Shown here: in pieces, positions 13,710-21,043 of the stretch
Position numbering within the stretch: the stretch's first letter is position 1
Layout: every line of letters starts with the position of its first letter
Assembly: GCA_964555625.1 (NCBI GenBank)
Contig: CAZKTE010000017.1
Location: 1 to 28,474 of the forward strand
DNA from: CAZJKE01 sp964555625
GTDB taxonomy: Bacteria > Planctomycetota > Phycisphaerae > Phycisphaerales > SM1A02
Length of the DNA stretch: 28,474 nt
Direction: 5' to 3'
Made by a program: the position numbers and the translations under genes
The notes under the pieces: generated by a model
What the model saw: only the letters and a program-made list of their open reading frames with translations
Told to the model about the DNA's origin: nothing
The model's database searches: none

Positions 13710-15521
13710 GTGAGAGCACCTGCAATTGACATTCCGGCGATGCACCCGAGCCTGCACGGGCTGGTGACCGAGAGCGTGGATCGTGGCTGGATGAGCTACG
13801 AGGAGATCAACTGGGCCCTGCTTGATGAGAAGGTGGACCTGGAGCGCCTGGGTCATTTCCTCGTGCTGGTCAACCGCCTGTCGATCGAACTCGTCGGCGA
13901 GCTCAAGCGGCAGTCCCGCGGCTGGGGCCACTACAAGATCCCGCTCCAGACGAACCTGAAGTTCAAGCGGGACACGCCGTGGAAGGACGCCCTGCCGGCC
14001 TCCGCGGATCCCGACAGCAACGGGGACGAGGATCGCGGAAACCTTAAGATGAACGAGGACGTCGAACTCCTTGACGAGGCCGAGACCCAGGCCGTCATCG
14101 CGCAGGCGCTCGAGGAGACGTCCTCGCGCCGCATCGACGATCCCATCCGGATGTACCTGACGCAGATGGGTTCCATCCCGCTGCTGACGCGCGAGGAGGA
14201 GATCCTGCTCGCCAAGAAGATCGAGACGACCCGGATGGTCTTCCGCCGGCTCGTCCTCGAGTCCGACTACGCAGCTGGCAACTGCGTCGAGACGCTCGAC
14301 CTCGTGCACGAGGGCAAGCTGCCCTTCGATCGCACGATGCGCATCTCGACGGCCGAGGAGAACGCCAAGCAGAAGGTCGCGACCCGGATTCCGGTGAACG
14401 TCGCGACTGTGAAGCTCCTCAGGGAGGCCAACGAGGCCGACTGGGCCACCATCGAGGCCGGTGGTCTCAAGAAGAAGGATCGCGAGCAGCTGCGTACTCG
14501 CATGCAGGTGCGGCGTCGCAAGATCGCCTCGCTCATCGAGGAATGCTGCCTGCGCACAGCGAAGATCCAGCCGCTGCACCGCAAGCTCCTGTCAATCGCC
14601 AAGAAGTTCCGTCAGATCGAGCGCGATCTTGCCAATGCCGGCAAACCTCGCAGCAAGGTCGACACCGATGACATCCTTGTAATGCGCGAGGAACTCAGCG
14701 GCCTGCGCGGACTCGTACTCGAGTCACCCGAGGAACTGAGCGATCGCCTGCGCAAGATCGAGGTGGTCTTCGAGGAGTACGACCAGGCCAAGCGCGACCT
14801 CAGCGGCGGAAACCTGCGGTTGGTGGTCTCGATCGCAAAGAAGTACCGCAACCGCGGCCTGCCCTTCCTTGACATCATCCAAGAGGGTAACACCGGCCTG
14901 ATGCGGGCGGTCGACAAGTACGAGTACCAGCGTGGCTACAAGTTCTCGACGTATGCCACCTGGTGGATTCGACAGGCCATCACCCGCGCCATCGCCGATC
15001 ACGCCCGGACGATCCGCGTCCCGGTACACATGATCGAGACGATGTCCAAGCTGCGGGCGATCCAGAAGCGACTGCTGCAGGCCGTCGGCCGCGAGCCCAC
15101 GCTCGAGGAGATCGCCGAGGCGGCCGAGATGTCCATCGACGAGACCAAGCGGGTCATGAAGATCTCGCGCCACCCCATCAGCCTCGATCGGCCGGTGGGC
15201 GAGAGCGAGGACTCCCAGTTCGGTGACTTCATCGAGGACGACCGCCAGGAGGCGCCCACGGAGACGGCCACCAGCGAGATGCTACGGTCCCGGATCAACG
15301 ACGTCCTCAAGACGCTCACCTACCGAGAGCGGGAGATCCTCAAGCTCCGCTACGGCATCGGTGACGGGTACACGTACACGCTCGAAGAGGTCGGCCGGAT
15401 CTTCAAGGTCACTCGCGAGCGGGTACGGCAGGTCGAGTCGAAGGCGATCCGCAAGCTCCAGCACCCCGTGCGCCGGCGGCGACTGGCCAACTTCATCGAC
15501 CAGCCCGAGGACCTCGACTGA
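13710..15521 (+). CDS. rpoD: RNA polymerase primary sigma factor RpoD (sigma-70 group 1)
   Basis: I choose GTG 13710 because AGGAG lies 8 nt upstream (13697-13701); ATG 13668 and ATG 13740 are in-frame alternatives. The 603-residue protein has region 1.1-like sequence (about 13-65), region 1.2 (DDPIRMYLTQMGSIPLLTREEE, about 143-164), a long charged non-conserved insert (about 175-350), region 2 with the -10 reading helix (KFSTYATWWIRQAITRAI, 411-428), region 3 (about 440-500) and region 4 with the -35 helix-turn-helix (TLEEVGRIFKVTRERVRQVESKAIRKL, about 557-583). These show a full group 1 housekeeping sigma. It faces a convergent gene with just 3 nt between the stops. Confidence 0.96.
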   Translation: MRAPAIDIPAMHPSLHGLVTESVDRGWMSYEEINWALLDEKVDLERLGHFLVLVNRLSIELVGELKRQSRGWGHYKIPLQTNLKFKRDTPWKDALPASADPDSNGDEDRGNLKMNEDVELLDEAETQAVIAQALEETSSRRIDDPIRMYLTQMGSIPLLTREEEILLAKKIETTRMVFRRLVLESDYAAGNCVETLDLVHEGKLPFDRTMRISTAEENAKQKVATRIPVNVATVKLLREANEADWATIEAGGLKKKDREQLRTRMQVRRRKIASLIEECCLRTAKIQPLHRKLLSIAKKFRQIERDLANAGKPRSKVDTDDILVMREELSGLRGLVLESPEELSDRLRKIEVVFEEYDQAKRDLSGGNLRLVVSIAKKYRNRGLPFLDIIQEGNTGLMRAVDKYEYQRGYKFSTYATWWIRQAITRAIADHARTIRVPVHMIETMSKLRAIQKRLLQAVGREPTLEEIAEAAEMSIDETKRVMKISRHPISLDRPVGESEDSQFGDFIEDDRQEAPTETATSEMLRSRINDVLKTLTYREREILKLRYGIGDGYTYTLEEVGRIFKVTRERVRQVESKAIRKLQHPVRRRRLANFIDQPEDLD

Positions 15522-15524
15522 GTC

Positions 15525-16967
15525 TCAGGGACAAGCCCCCCACGCCCCGATCACGGCCAGCAGGTCGGCCACGTCGACGATGCCGTCGGCATTGACGTCG
15601 CTGTCGCCGCCCGCTGCGCCCCAGTCACCGATCACGGCAAGCAGGTCCGTCACATCGACGATGCCGTCGGCGTTGATGTCGCCGTGGCAGTCGCTGCAGG
15701 CCGTCGGATCCGCGCACTCGCTTCCATCGCCGTGCCAGTCACCTCCGACGGCCGCGCAGTCCTCCTCGCCAAGATCAAGGCACCAGGAGCCCCCGCAGCA
15801 GGCTCCTTCCGGCTGGGGGCACTCGATCGATGCGCACGAGGTTCGGTCACCCTCGAAGGTGCCCGCGACGGCCAGACAATCCTCGGGTGAGACCGGCCCG
15901 ATGCACGCGCCGCTCGGCAGGCAGCAGGCGCCTTCGGGGAAACAGGTGACGTCGTCGCACGCCGTCCCCTCTCCCATGTAGAGGCCATCGACGAGCAGGC
16001 AGGTGTCCATGTCAAACTCGATGCACGCGCCGGTATCTGGAATGCAGCAGGCGCCCACGCCTGTCCCGCACTCGATCTCCGCGCAGGTCGTACCCTGGCC
16101 CTGGAAGGCGCCGCCTGTGTTGTTGCAATCGACGATGTCCAGTTCCTGGCAGTTCATCCCTACGCAGCAGGCGCCCGGATCGCTGGTGCAATTGACGGGG
16201 GTGTAAGTCGCCCGCAGGACCCAGTCGCCACTTGGCGTGCAGAAGCCCGGGAGGTTAGCGAAGGATGTCCAGCCGCTGCCGCAGACGCAGGCGACGCCGT
16301 CGACCATGTTGATCCAGTTCTCCGTTGGGTAGTCCAGGCCGCTGGTGTCGGTGGCGGGGAACGCGTTGTGCGTCGCCGGCGGCGAACTGACACATGGTGT
16401 GCCGGGCTGGTTGTGCGCATCGACGCGGAACCCCACCGTGAATTGGCCAGTCCCGCTGTCGTTGTAGACGTAGATCTGATCCGGGTCGTCTGGATCGATG
16501 GTCACCGAGATGATGGTCCCGGTAGTGCCCGGCGGCATAACCAGGTGCGGCAGGATGATGTCGTCGCTGGAGTAGGAGGCGACGAGGGACCCGCTGGCAG
16601 GCGTGCCGTCCCAGACCATGACCGACCATTGCGTGGTCGTCTGGACCAGTGCGCCGCTGGTTGCGAAGAGCACCTCCATCAGGTCGATGCGAATGGGAAA
16701 TTCGGAGGGGTCGACGTCAAAGGAGACGGCAAGCGTCTCGCCCTGGGCGAAGCCGCCCTGCAGGATGTATTGGCCGGGTCCGAAGTCGCTGTCAGTGCGC
16801 GCCACTGACTGCGGCGGACATGCTCCGCGAAGAGCGCCGCCATCGATGGATGTCGGCTCGAACGTCGCGCGAAGCGTGGTCGGTCGAGCAACCCGCACGT
16901 CAATTGGAGTGATCCGGTCGGCGTCGGCCGCCGCCAAGGCAAGTGCGCATAGCAGTACAACAGGCAT
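15525..16967 (-). CDS. secreted protein with four Cys-rich GACC repeats and dockerin-type tail
   Basis: ATG 16967 has AGGAGG 4 nt upstream and opens a signal peptide (MPVVLLCALALAAADA). The 480-residue product has a beta-rich N-terminal half (about 30-260) with no family I recognise. Then come four Cys-rich repeats beginning GACC at about 265, 305, 346 and 388 (40-42 residue spacing), each with a D-C and a T/S-x-C-x-x-x-x-C element that suggests disulphide-bonded modules. The last 53 residues are two dockerin-like repeats (DINADGIVDVTDLLAVIGDWG and a near copy). The protein would be exported, Ca2+-binding and disulphide-rich. Function is unknown; I associate this repeat architecture with Phycisphaerae-type planctomycetes. 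It has its own candidate promoter. Confidence 0.85.
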   Translation of the reverse strand: MPVVLLCALALAAADADRITPIDVRVARPTTLRATFEPTSIDGGALRGACPPQSVARTDSDFGPGQYILQGGFAQGETLAVSFDVDPSEFPIRIDLMEVLFATSGALVQTTTQWSVMVWDGTPASGSLVASYSSDDIILPHLVMPPGTTGTIISVTIDPDDPDQIYVYNDSGTGQFTVGFRVDAHNQPGTPCVSSPPATHNAFPATDTSGLDYPTENWINMVDGVACVCGSGWTSFANLPGFCTPSGDWVLRATYTPVNCTSDPGACCVGMNCQELDIVDCNNTGGAFQGQGTTCAEIECGTGVGACCIPDTGACIEFDMDTCLLVDGLYMGEGTACDDVTCFPEGACCLPSGACIGPVSPEDCLAVAGTFEGDRTSCASIECPQPEGACCGGSWCLDLGEEDCAAVGGDWHGDGSECADPTACSDCHGDINADGIVDVTDLLAVIGDWGAAGGDSDVNADGIVDVADLLAVIGAWGACP

Positions 16968-16997
16968 CGCGCCTCCTTCACCCGTTCCCCACGCTTG

Positions 16998-17026
16998 ATT
17001 GTCGAAGACGCCCGCGGCGCGGTCAA
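16998..17026 (-). promoter_or_regulatory. sigma-70-like promoter of the GACC-repeat protein gene
   Basis: On the minus strand TTGACC (17026-17021; five of six) and GACAAT (17003-16998; four of six) are separated by exactly 17 nt. The predicted start near 16991 leaves a short leader that contains the AGGAGG of the downstream gene. The promoter sits directly after the coaC stop, so this gene can be expressed apart from rpoZ-coaC. Confidence 0.55.
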
Positions 17027-17030
17027 GCCA

Positions 17031-17624
17031 TCATCGCGCAGTTTGCGCCGACAGGGCCAAGCAGACCGCCGAGAGCAGTTCCTCTGGCTCTGCAAGCCGC
17101 CCGACACCGTCACTGCGACACGCCTGCCAACCTTCCCCGGGGTCGACGATGATGAACCCGTCCGCCGTCAATTGGGCGAGGTTTCGCTGCGTTGCGGGCT
17201 GCTGATACATCGTCGCGTTCATCGACGGCGCCAGCAGCACGGGCGTAGCAACTCGATCGATCGCCGAGACGAGGAGGCTCACCGGGTCGTCGGTGTGGCC
17301 GTTGGCCAGCCGGGCGAGCATGTCCGCGGTGCATGGGGCCACCAGCATCGCATCGGCCTGGCGGGCGAGACGAATGTGCTGCGGATCGTCCCCTTCAACG
17401 TGGGTCCACTGGCTGTCAAAGACCGGCCGGCCGGTCAGCGACTGGAACGTCAGGGGTGCAACGAATCGCTGGGCCGCATCGGTCATCGCCACATCCACTG
17501 CGACAGAGGCCTGCGCCAGGGCGCTTGCAACATTGGCGAGCTTGTAGCAGGCCACGCCTCCACTCAACCCAAGAATGATTCGATGTCCAGCGAGGGCATC
17601 GCGCATCGCACATGCCTCAGTCAT
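17031..17624 (-). CDS. coaC: phosphopantothenoylcysteine decarboxylase (flavoprotein)
   Basis: The 197-residue protein is the CoaC half of the CoA-synthesis flavoprotein. It would decarboxylate 4'-phosphopantothenoylcysteine to 4'-phosphopantetheine with bound FMN. Motifs in order: ILGLSGGVACYKLANV (FMN phosphate loop, about 17-32), HIRLARQADAMLVAPCTADMLAKL-like segment with the catalytic His near 83, PSMNATMYQQPATQRNLAQL (about 131-150, catalytic Asn and substrate clamp) and WQACRSDGVGRLAEP, where the active-site Cys is kept but the usual ACG-x-G is altered to ACRSDG. The CoaB synthetase domain that is normally fused behind it is missing: the gene ends here and no coaB is in the window. The start overlaps the rpoZ stop by 8 nt; rpoZ beside coaBC is a common bacterial order. 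Confidence 0.9.
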   Translation of the reverse strand: MTEACAMRDALAGHRIILGLSGGVACYKLANVASALAQASVAVDVAMTDAAQRFVAPLTFQSLTGRPVFDSQWTHVEGDDPQHIRLARQADAMLVAPCTADMLARLANGHTDDPVSLLVSAIDRVATPVLLAPSMNATMYQQPATQRNLAQLTADGFIIVDPGEGWQACRSDGVGRLAEPEELLSAVCLALSAQTAR

Positions 17625-17817
17625 CGTAGTGGGCGGTGATCTTGTCCTGCATGATCTCCTCGATCACCAGCTCGATGTCCGAACGGCCATCGCGCTCCAC
17701 GAGGGGACGGGCGCCCTCCAGGACCAACTCCCGGAGCCGTCGCTGGATAAGTGCCGTCAACTTGAAGCGGCCACCGCACTTGTGAACAATTTCGTCGCTG
17801 CGAAGCGCCTCGATCAT
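17617..17817 (-). CDS. rpoZ: RNA polymerase omega subunit
   Basis: The short protein (66 residues from ATG 17817) has the omega pattern: a start like IEALRSDEIVHKCGGRFKLTALIQRRLRELV, where omega of other bacteria has a D-x-x-x-x-K-x-x-[NG]-R-[FY]-x-L motif, then an acidic C-terminal helix (SDIELVIEEIMQDKI). Omega helps fold and assemble beta-prime. Two ATGs lie 6 nt apart; the second (17817) is 7 nt from the AGGAG, the first (17823) only 1 nt, so the second is preferred. The neighbour coaC on the same transcript fits the common rpoZ-coaBC order and supports the call. Confidence 0.83.
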   Translation of the reverse strand: MIEALRSDEIVHKCGGRFKLTALIQRRLRELVLEGARPLVERDGRSDIELVIEEIMQDKITAHYDD

Positions 17818-17871
17818 GATCATGCTCCTGCCTGGAATGCCCCCCGGGAGACGTTCCACGGGCGACCGGGC

Positions 17872-17929
17872 AGTATACCCCCTTCCCCCTCCATCGTCGA
17901 TGGAGCCGCTGCCTGTGGGTCGATACACT
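17872..17929. promoter_or_regulatory. divergent rpoZ / ClC promoters sharing a perfect palindrome
   Basis: Leftward, TCGACG (17900-17895) and TATACT (17877-17872) are 17 nt apart and would drive rpoZ-coaC. Rightward, TACACT (17924-17929) could be the -10 of the ClC gene; its -35 zone (17901-17906) is poor. A perfect 17-bp palindrome, CTCCATCG-T-CGATGGAG (17889-17905), covers the leftward -35 and touches the rightward -35 zone, a good place for one regulator to act on both. The rest of the 144-nt gap shows nothing else clear. Confidence 0.5.
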
Positions 17930-17961
17930 GGTGGATTCGCCTCCCGGAGAGCCGCTTCACG

Positions 17962-19770
17962 ATGCGACGGTTCGTTACGCCACACCTGCGACGCATTGGC
18001 ACCCGACTGCACCTCGGCCGGGACTGGTATCTCTACATCGTCGCGGCACTGATCGGGCTGCTGATGGGGTGTGCTGCGGTCGCCTTCATCTGGCCGCTGC
18101 GCCAGAGCGAGGCCTTCGCCGAGTACATGGGACACTCGCGCAGCGTCTGGTGGCTGGTGCTCCTGGCCCCGGCCCTCGGTGGCATGATTACCGGCGTACT
18201 CGTCACCTTCATGAAGAGCGACGGCGCCGGCCCGGGCGTGACGGCTGTGATTTACGCCGTTCAGCGTCGCAAGGGCCGCATGCCGCTTCGTCTGGGCTTG
18301 CGCAAGTGGCTCGCATCGACGGCGACGATCGGAACCGGTGGATCGGCCGGCGCCGAGGGCCCGATCGTGACGATCGGGGCCGTGGTCGGATCGACGGTCG
18401 CGCGGCTGCTGGGAACCGGCTCCCAGCACACCGGCACGCTCCTGGGATGCGGCGCCGCCGCTGGCCTCGCCTCGGTCTTCAACGCGCCCATCGCCGGCAT
18501 CTTCTTCGTCATGGAGATCCTGCTGCGGGACTTCTCACTGCGGACGTTCACGCCCATAGTCATCGCCGCCGTCGTGGCGTCCGCCACCGCGCAGGGCGTG
18601 CTCGGTGATGCGGCGATCTTCGATGTCGGCGAGGGCTTCTTCCGGGATGGCGAGCAGTTTTCGGCGCTGCAGATTCCGACCTACCTGCTGCTTGGGCTCG
18701 CCTGCGGACTGCTGGGCGCCTGCTTCGTGCGCGCACTGGACTTCTCCGAGCAGCGATTCTCCGCGTCGAGCATCCCGCCCATCGCCCGCCCTGCGGTGGG
18801 CGCCCTGGGGGTGGGCATCCTGGGCGTGGGCATCATGTACCTGGCCGGCGACGGACAGGTGCCGGGCTTCATGGGAAACGGCTATCCCACGATCAAGCAC
18901 CTCCTTGATCCAGCGCACTACTACGCCGAGGATACGCTGGTCGCCGCCGGCCCCCTGCTGATGGCGGTTGCTGCCCTGGCGCTTGTCAAGATCGTTGCCA
19001 CGAGCCTGACCGTAGGTTCTGGCGGTGCAGGTGGCCTCTTCGCCCCCTCCTTGCTGGTCGGAGCCGCCACGGGCGCCTTCATCGGGTACTGCGTCAAGTC
19101 GCTGGGCTGGTTCCCGGACGGGTCTCCGGCGCACTTTGCTCTCGTGGGCATGGCGGCGATGGTCGCCGCGACCACACACGCGCCATTGACTGCGATCCTC
19201 ATCGTCTACGAGGTGACGCAGAGCTACCAGATCATTCTCCCGCTGATGTTCGCGACGATCATCGCGACGATCGTCTCTCGAGGTGTCCATCGCCAGAGCG
19301 TCTACACGTTCAAGCTCGCGCGGCTCGGGGTCCGCATGGGGGCCATGAGCGACCTGACCGTGCTGCGACGGCTCACCGCCGACGACGTTGTACTTGAGGA
19401 ACCGGTCATCGTCGCCCGCAGCGACGGCGGCCAACGGTTGATCGAACTCTCCGAGGAGGGGCAGGCAGCCGACTTCGTGGTGGTCAACGACCGCGGCCAC
19501 TATTGCGGGATGATCACGTCTACCGACCTTCGCGCGGCGCTGGTCTATCGCGAGGCGGTGCCACTGCTGCAGATCAGTGAGATCCAGCGCAGCGATCTGC
19601 CCACCGTGCTGCCCGACGAGACCCTCGACATCGTCCTCGACAAGTTCTCGCGCAGCGATGTGGCGGCACTTGCGGTGGTCGCTGCAGATGGGGAGACCGT
19701 CGCTGGCGTCATCACTCGTACGCGACTCATGAATCGTTATCAGGCGGCGCTGCGGCGCGACGAGGAGTGA
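17962..19770 (+). CDS. ClC-type chloride channel / H+-Cl- antiporter with two CBS domains
   Basis: The 602-residue membrane protein starts at ATG 17962, the last in-frame ATG before the first membrane helix (DWYLYIVAALIGLLMGCAAV). ClC signatures are GAGPGVTAVIYAV (about 88-100, where the selectivity filter lies), GTGGSAGAEGPIVTIGA with the gating Glu at 132, and GSGGAGGLFAPSLLVGA in the second half. The C-terminus (about 460-595) holds two CBS domains (FVVVNDRGHYCGMITSTDLRAAL and ALAVVAADGETVAGVITRTRLMN), which in other ClC proteins bind adenine nucleotides and regulate the pore. Whether it is channel or exchanger cannot be told here. Its stop overlaps the rnpA frame. Confidence 0.93.
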   Translation: MRRFVTPHLRRIGTRLHLGRDWYLYIVAALIGLLMGCAAVAFIWPLRQSEAFAEYMGHSRSVWWLVLLAPALGGMITGVLVTFMKSDGAGPGVTAVIYAVQRRKGRMPLRLGLRKWLASTATIGTGGSAGAEGPIVTIGAVVGSTVARLLGTGSQHTGTLLGCGAAAGLASVFNAPIAGIFFVMEILLRDFSLRTFTPIVIAAVVASATAQGVLGDAAIFDVGEGFFRDGEQFSALQIPTYLLLGLACGLLGACFVRALDFSEQRFSASSIPPIARPAVGALGVGILGVGIMYLAGDGQVPGFMGNGYPTIKHLLDPAHYYAEDTLVAAGPLLMAVAALALVKIVATSLTVGSGGAGGLFAPSLLVGAATGAFIGYCVKSLGWFPDGSPAHFALVGMAAMVAATTHAPLTAILIVYEVTQSYQIILPLMFATIIATIVSRGVHRQSVYTFKLARLGVRMGAMSDLTVLRRLTADDVVLEEPVIVARSDGGQRLIELSEEGQAADFVVVNDRGHYCGMITSTDLRAALVYREAVPLLQISEIQRSDLPTVLPDETLDIVLDKFSRSDVAALAVVAADGETVAGVITRTRLMNRYQAALRRDEE

Positions 19771-19775
19771 TCGCC

Positions 19776-20165
19776 GTGGCCGACGCTACCTCATCACGCC
19801 TTGGACTCTCGCGATCACGACGAGTACGTCATCGCAGCGCTTTTCTGGCCGTGTACGCGGGTGGACAGCGCCGCGAGGCGGGCCCCCTGCTCGTACACAC
19901 CCTCCCCAGCCAGCGCACCTGGTCGCGGCTGGGGCTGAGCGTGCCGCGACGCGTCGGCACGGCTGTGGCACGCAATCGAATCAAGCGGCTGCTGAGAGAA
20001 GCGTTTCGCCTCGGCCAGGAGGAGTATCCAGGGGGCTACGATGTCATCATCGATGTGCGGCCACACGCCCCGCTTGCAATCGATGCATACCGCGACCTAC
20101 TGGGGCGGGCACTGGGGCACCTTCACGAGCAATGGATCAACACGTCCAACGCGACCGCGGACTGA
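19776..20165 (+). CDS. rnpA: ribonuclease P protein component
   Basis: The 129-residue basic protein assists the RNase P RNA in trimming tRNA 5' ends. The family signature is RLGLSVPRRVGTAVARNRIKRLLREAFRL (about residues 51-79), containing the RNR motif that contacts the RNA. GTG 19776 is preferred because GAGGAG (19762-19767) lies 8 nt upstream; GTG 19767, which overlaps the ClC stop, is an in-frame alternative. yidD follows with a 34-nt overlap, the usual order. The usual upstream rpmH (and dnaA) is replaced by the ClC gene. Confidence 0.9.
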   Translation: MADATSSRLGLSRSRRVRHRSAFLAVYAGGQRREAGPLLVHTLPSQRTWSRLGLSVPRRVGTAVARNRIKRLLREAFRLGQEEYPGGYDVIIDVRPHAPLAIDAYRDLLGRALGHLHEQWINTSNATAD

Positions 20166-20383
20166 TCACGGCATCTCTCGTGCTCGCCGTGCGCGGCTAC
20201 CAGATGACGCTGCGGCACTTTCTAGGTGGCCAGTGCCGGTTCCTGCCCACGTGCAGCGACTACGCCATCGAGGCGCTGCAGACCCACGGTGCCGTCCGCG
20301 GATCCTGGCTGGCCGCCTGGCGCATCCTGCGATGCAATCCCTGGGGCGGATGCGGGCACGATCCGGTGCCGGATCGCAGCTAG
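20132..20383 (+). CDS. yidD: membrane protein insertion efficiency factor YidD
   Basis: The 83-residue protein matches YidD closely: LAVRGYQMTLRHFLGGQCRFLPTCSDYAIEALQTHGAVRGSWLAAWRILRCNPWGGCGHDPVP. The conserved Cys residues (CRF-x-P-T-C-S, RCNPWGGCG) and the HG-x-x-RG motif are all present. YidD is a small inner-membrane-associated protein that improves YidC-dependent insertion of membrane proteins. ATG 20132 lies inside the end of rnpA (34-nt overlap), which is common. yidC does not follow; a convergent gene ends 3 nt downstream. Confidence 0.93.
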   Translation: MDQHVQRDRGLITASLVLAVRGYQMTLRHFLGGQCRFLPTCSDYAIEALQTHGAVRGSWLAAWRILRCNPWGGCGHDPVPDRS

Positions 20384-20386
20384 CGG

Positions 20387-21043
20387 CTACTGGCCATAGA
20401 CGACTCGATTCGTCACCCTCCCGACATCTTCGATCGACACCTCGACCTCGTCGCCGTCTCCCAGGAACGACGGTGGCGTCCGCGCCGTCCCAACGCCTTC
20501 GGGGGTGCCGGTGAGAATCACGGTGCCAGCCAGCAGCGTCATTCCCTGAGAGAGTTCGGCGATCAACTCCGCCACCGATCGCTCCATCATCGCCGTCGAT
20601 GCCTTCTGCACGAGCTGACCGTTGACGCGCGTTCGAAGCACAAGGTTCTGCGGATTAGAAACGGCCTCTGCCGATGCGATCGCCCCCATGGGGCAGAACG
20701 TGTCGAAGCTCTTGCCACGCATCCATTGCCCGCCGCTTCCCTCTCGCTGCCACCAGCGGGCCGTGACGTCGTTGGCCGCGGCATACCCGTGGACGTGGTC
20801 CAGCGCTACGTCGACCTCCACATCTCGACAGTTCTCGGCGAGGATCACCGCGAGCTCGCCCTCGTAGTCGACCTGGGTTCGGTCCTGGCAGATCGCTGGA
20901 ATGACGATCGCATCACCGTCGCCGATGACCGACGCGGGGTTCTTCATGAACACGACCGGATGATCGAGCGGCTCTCCGCCCATCTCCCTGCGATGGGCTG
21001 CGTAGTTTCGGCCGATGCACAGGATGGCAGGCGGCCTGTTCAC
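20387..21043 (-). CDS. fumarylacetoacetate hydrolase (FAH) family protein
   Basis: The 218-residue protein has the FAH fold motifs: ILCIGRNYAAHRREMG (about 7-22), VVFMKNPASVIGDGDAIVIP (30-49), VDYEGELAVILA with metal-binding Glu61 and Glu63, GYAAANDVTAR with Asp92, KSFDTFCPMGA and VILTGTPEGVG. Members are Mg2+/Mn2+ enzymes that cleave, decarboxylate or isomerise beta-keto acids such as acylpyruvates; short forms like this are often acylpyruvase or oxaloacetate tautomerase. The exact substrate cannot be read here. The GTG start at 21043 overlaps the upstream stop (GTGA), with no Shine-Dalgarno, so translation depends on the upstream gene. Confidence 0.88.
   Translation of the reverse strand: MNRPPAILCIGRNYAAHRREMGGEPLDHPVVFMKNPASVIGDGDAIVIPAICQDRTQVDYEGELAVILAENCRDVEVDVALDHVHGYAAANDVTARWWQREGSGGQWMRGKSFDTFCPMGAIASAEAVSNPQNLVLRTRVNGQLVQKASTAMMERSVAELIAELSQGMTLLAGTVILTGTPEGVGTARTPPSFLGDGDEVEVSIEDVGRVTNRVVYGQ

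Noticed and set aside
15518..15528. CTGAG-T-CTCAG palindrome across the stops of rpoD and the convergent gene
   Set aside because: Partly a trivial result of a TGA and a TCA facing each other at 3-nt distance; too short for a bidirectional terminator.
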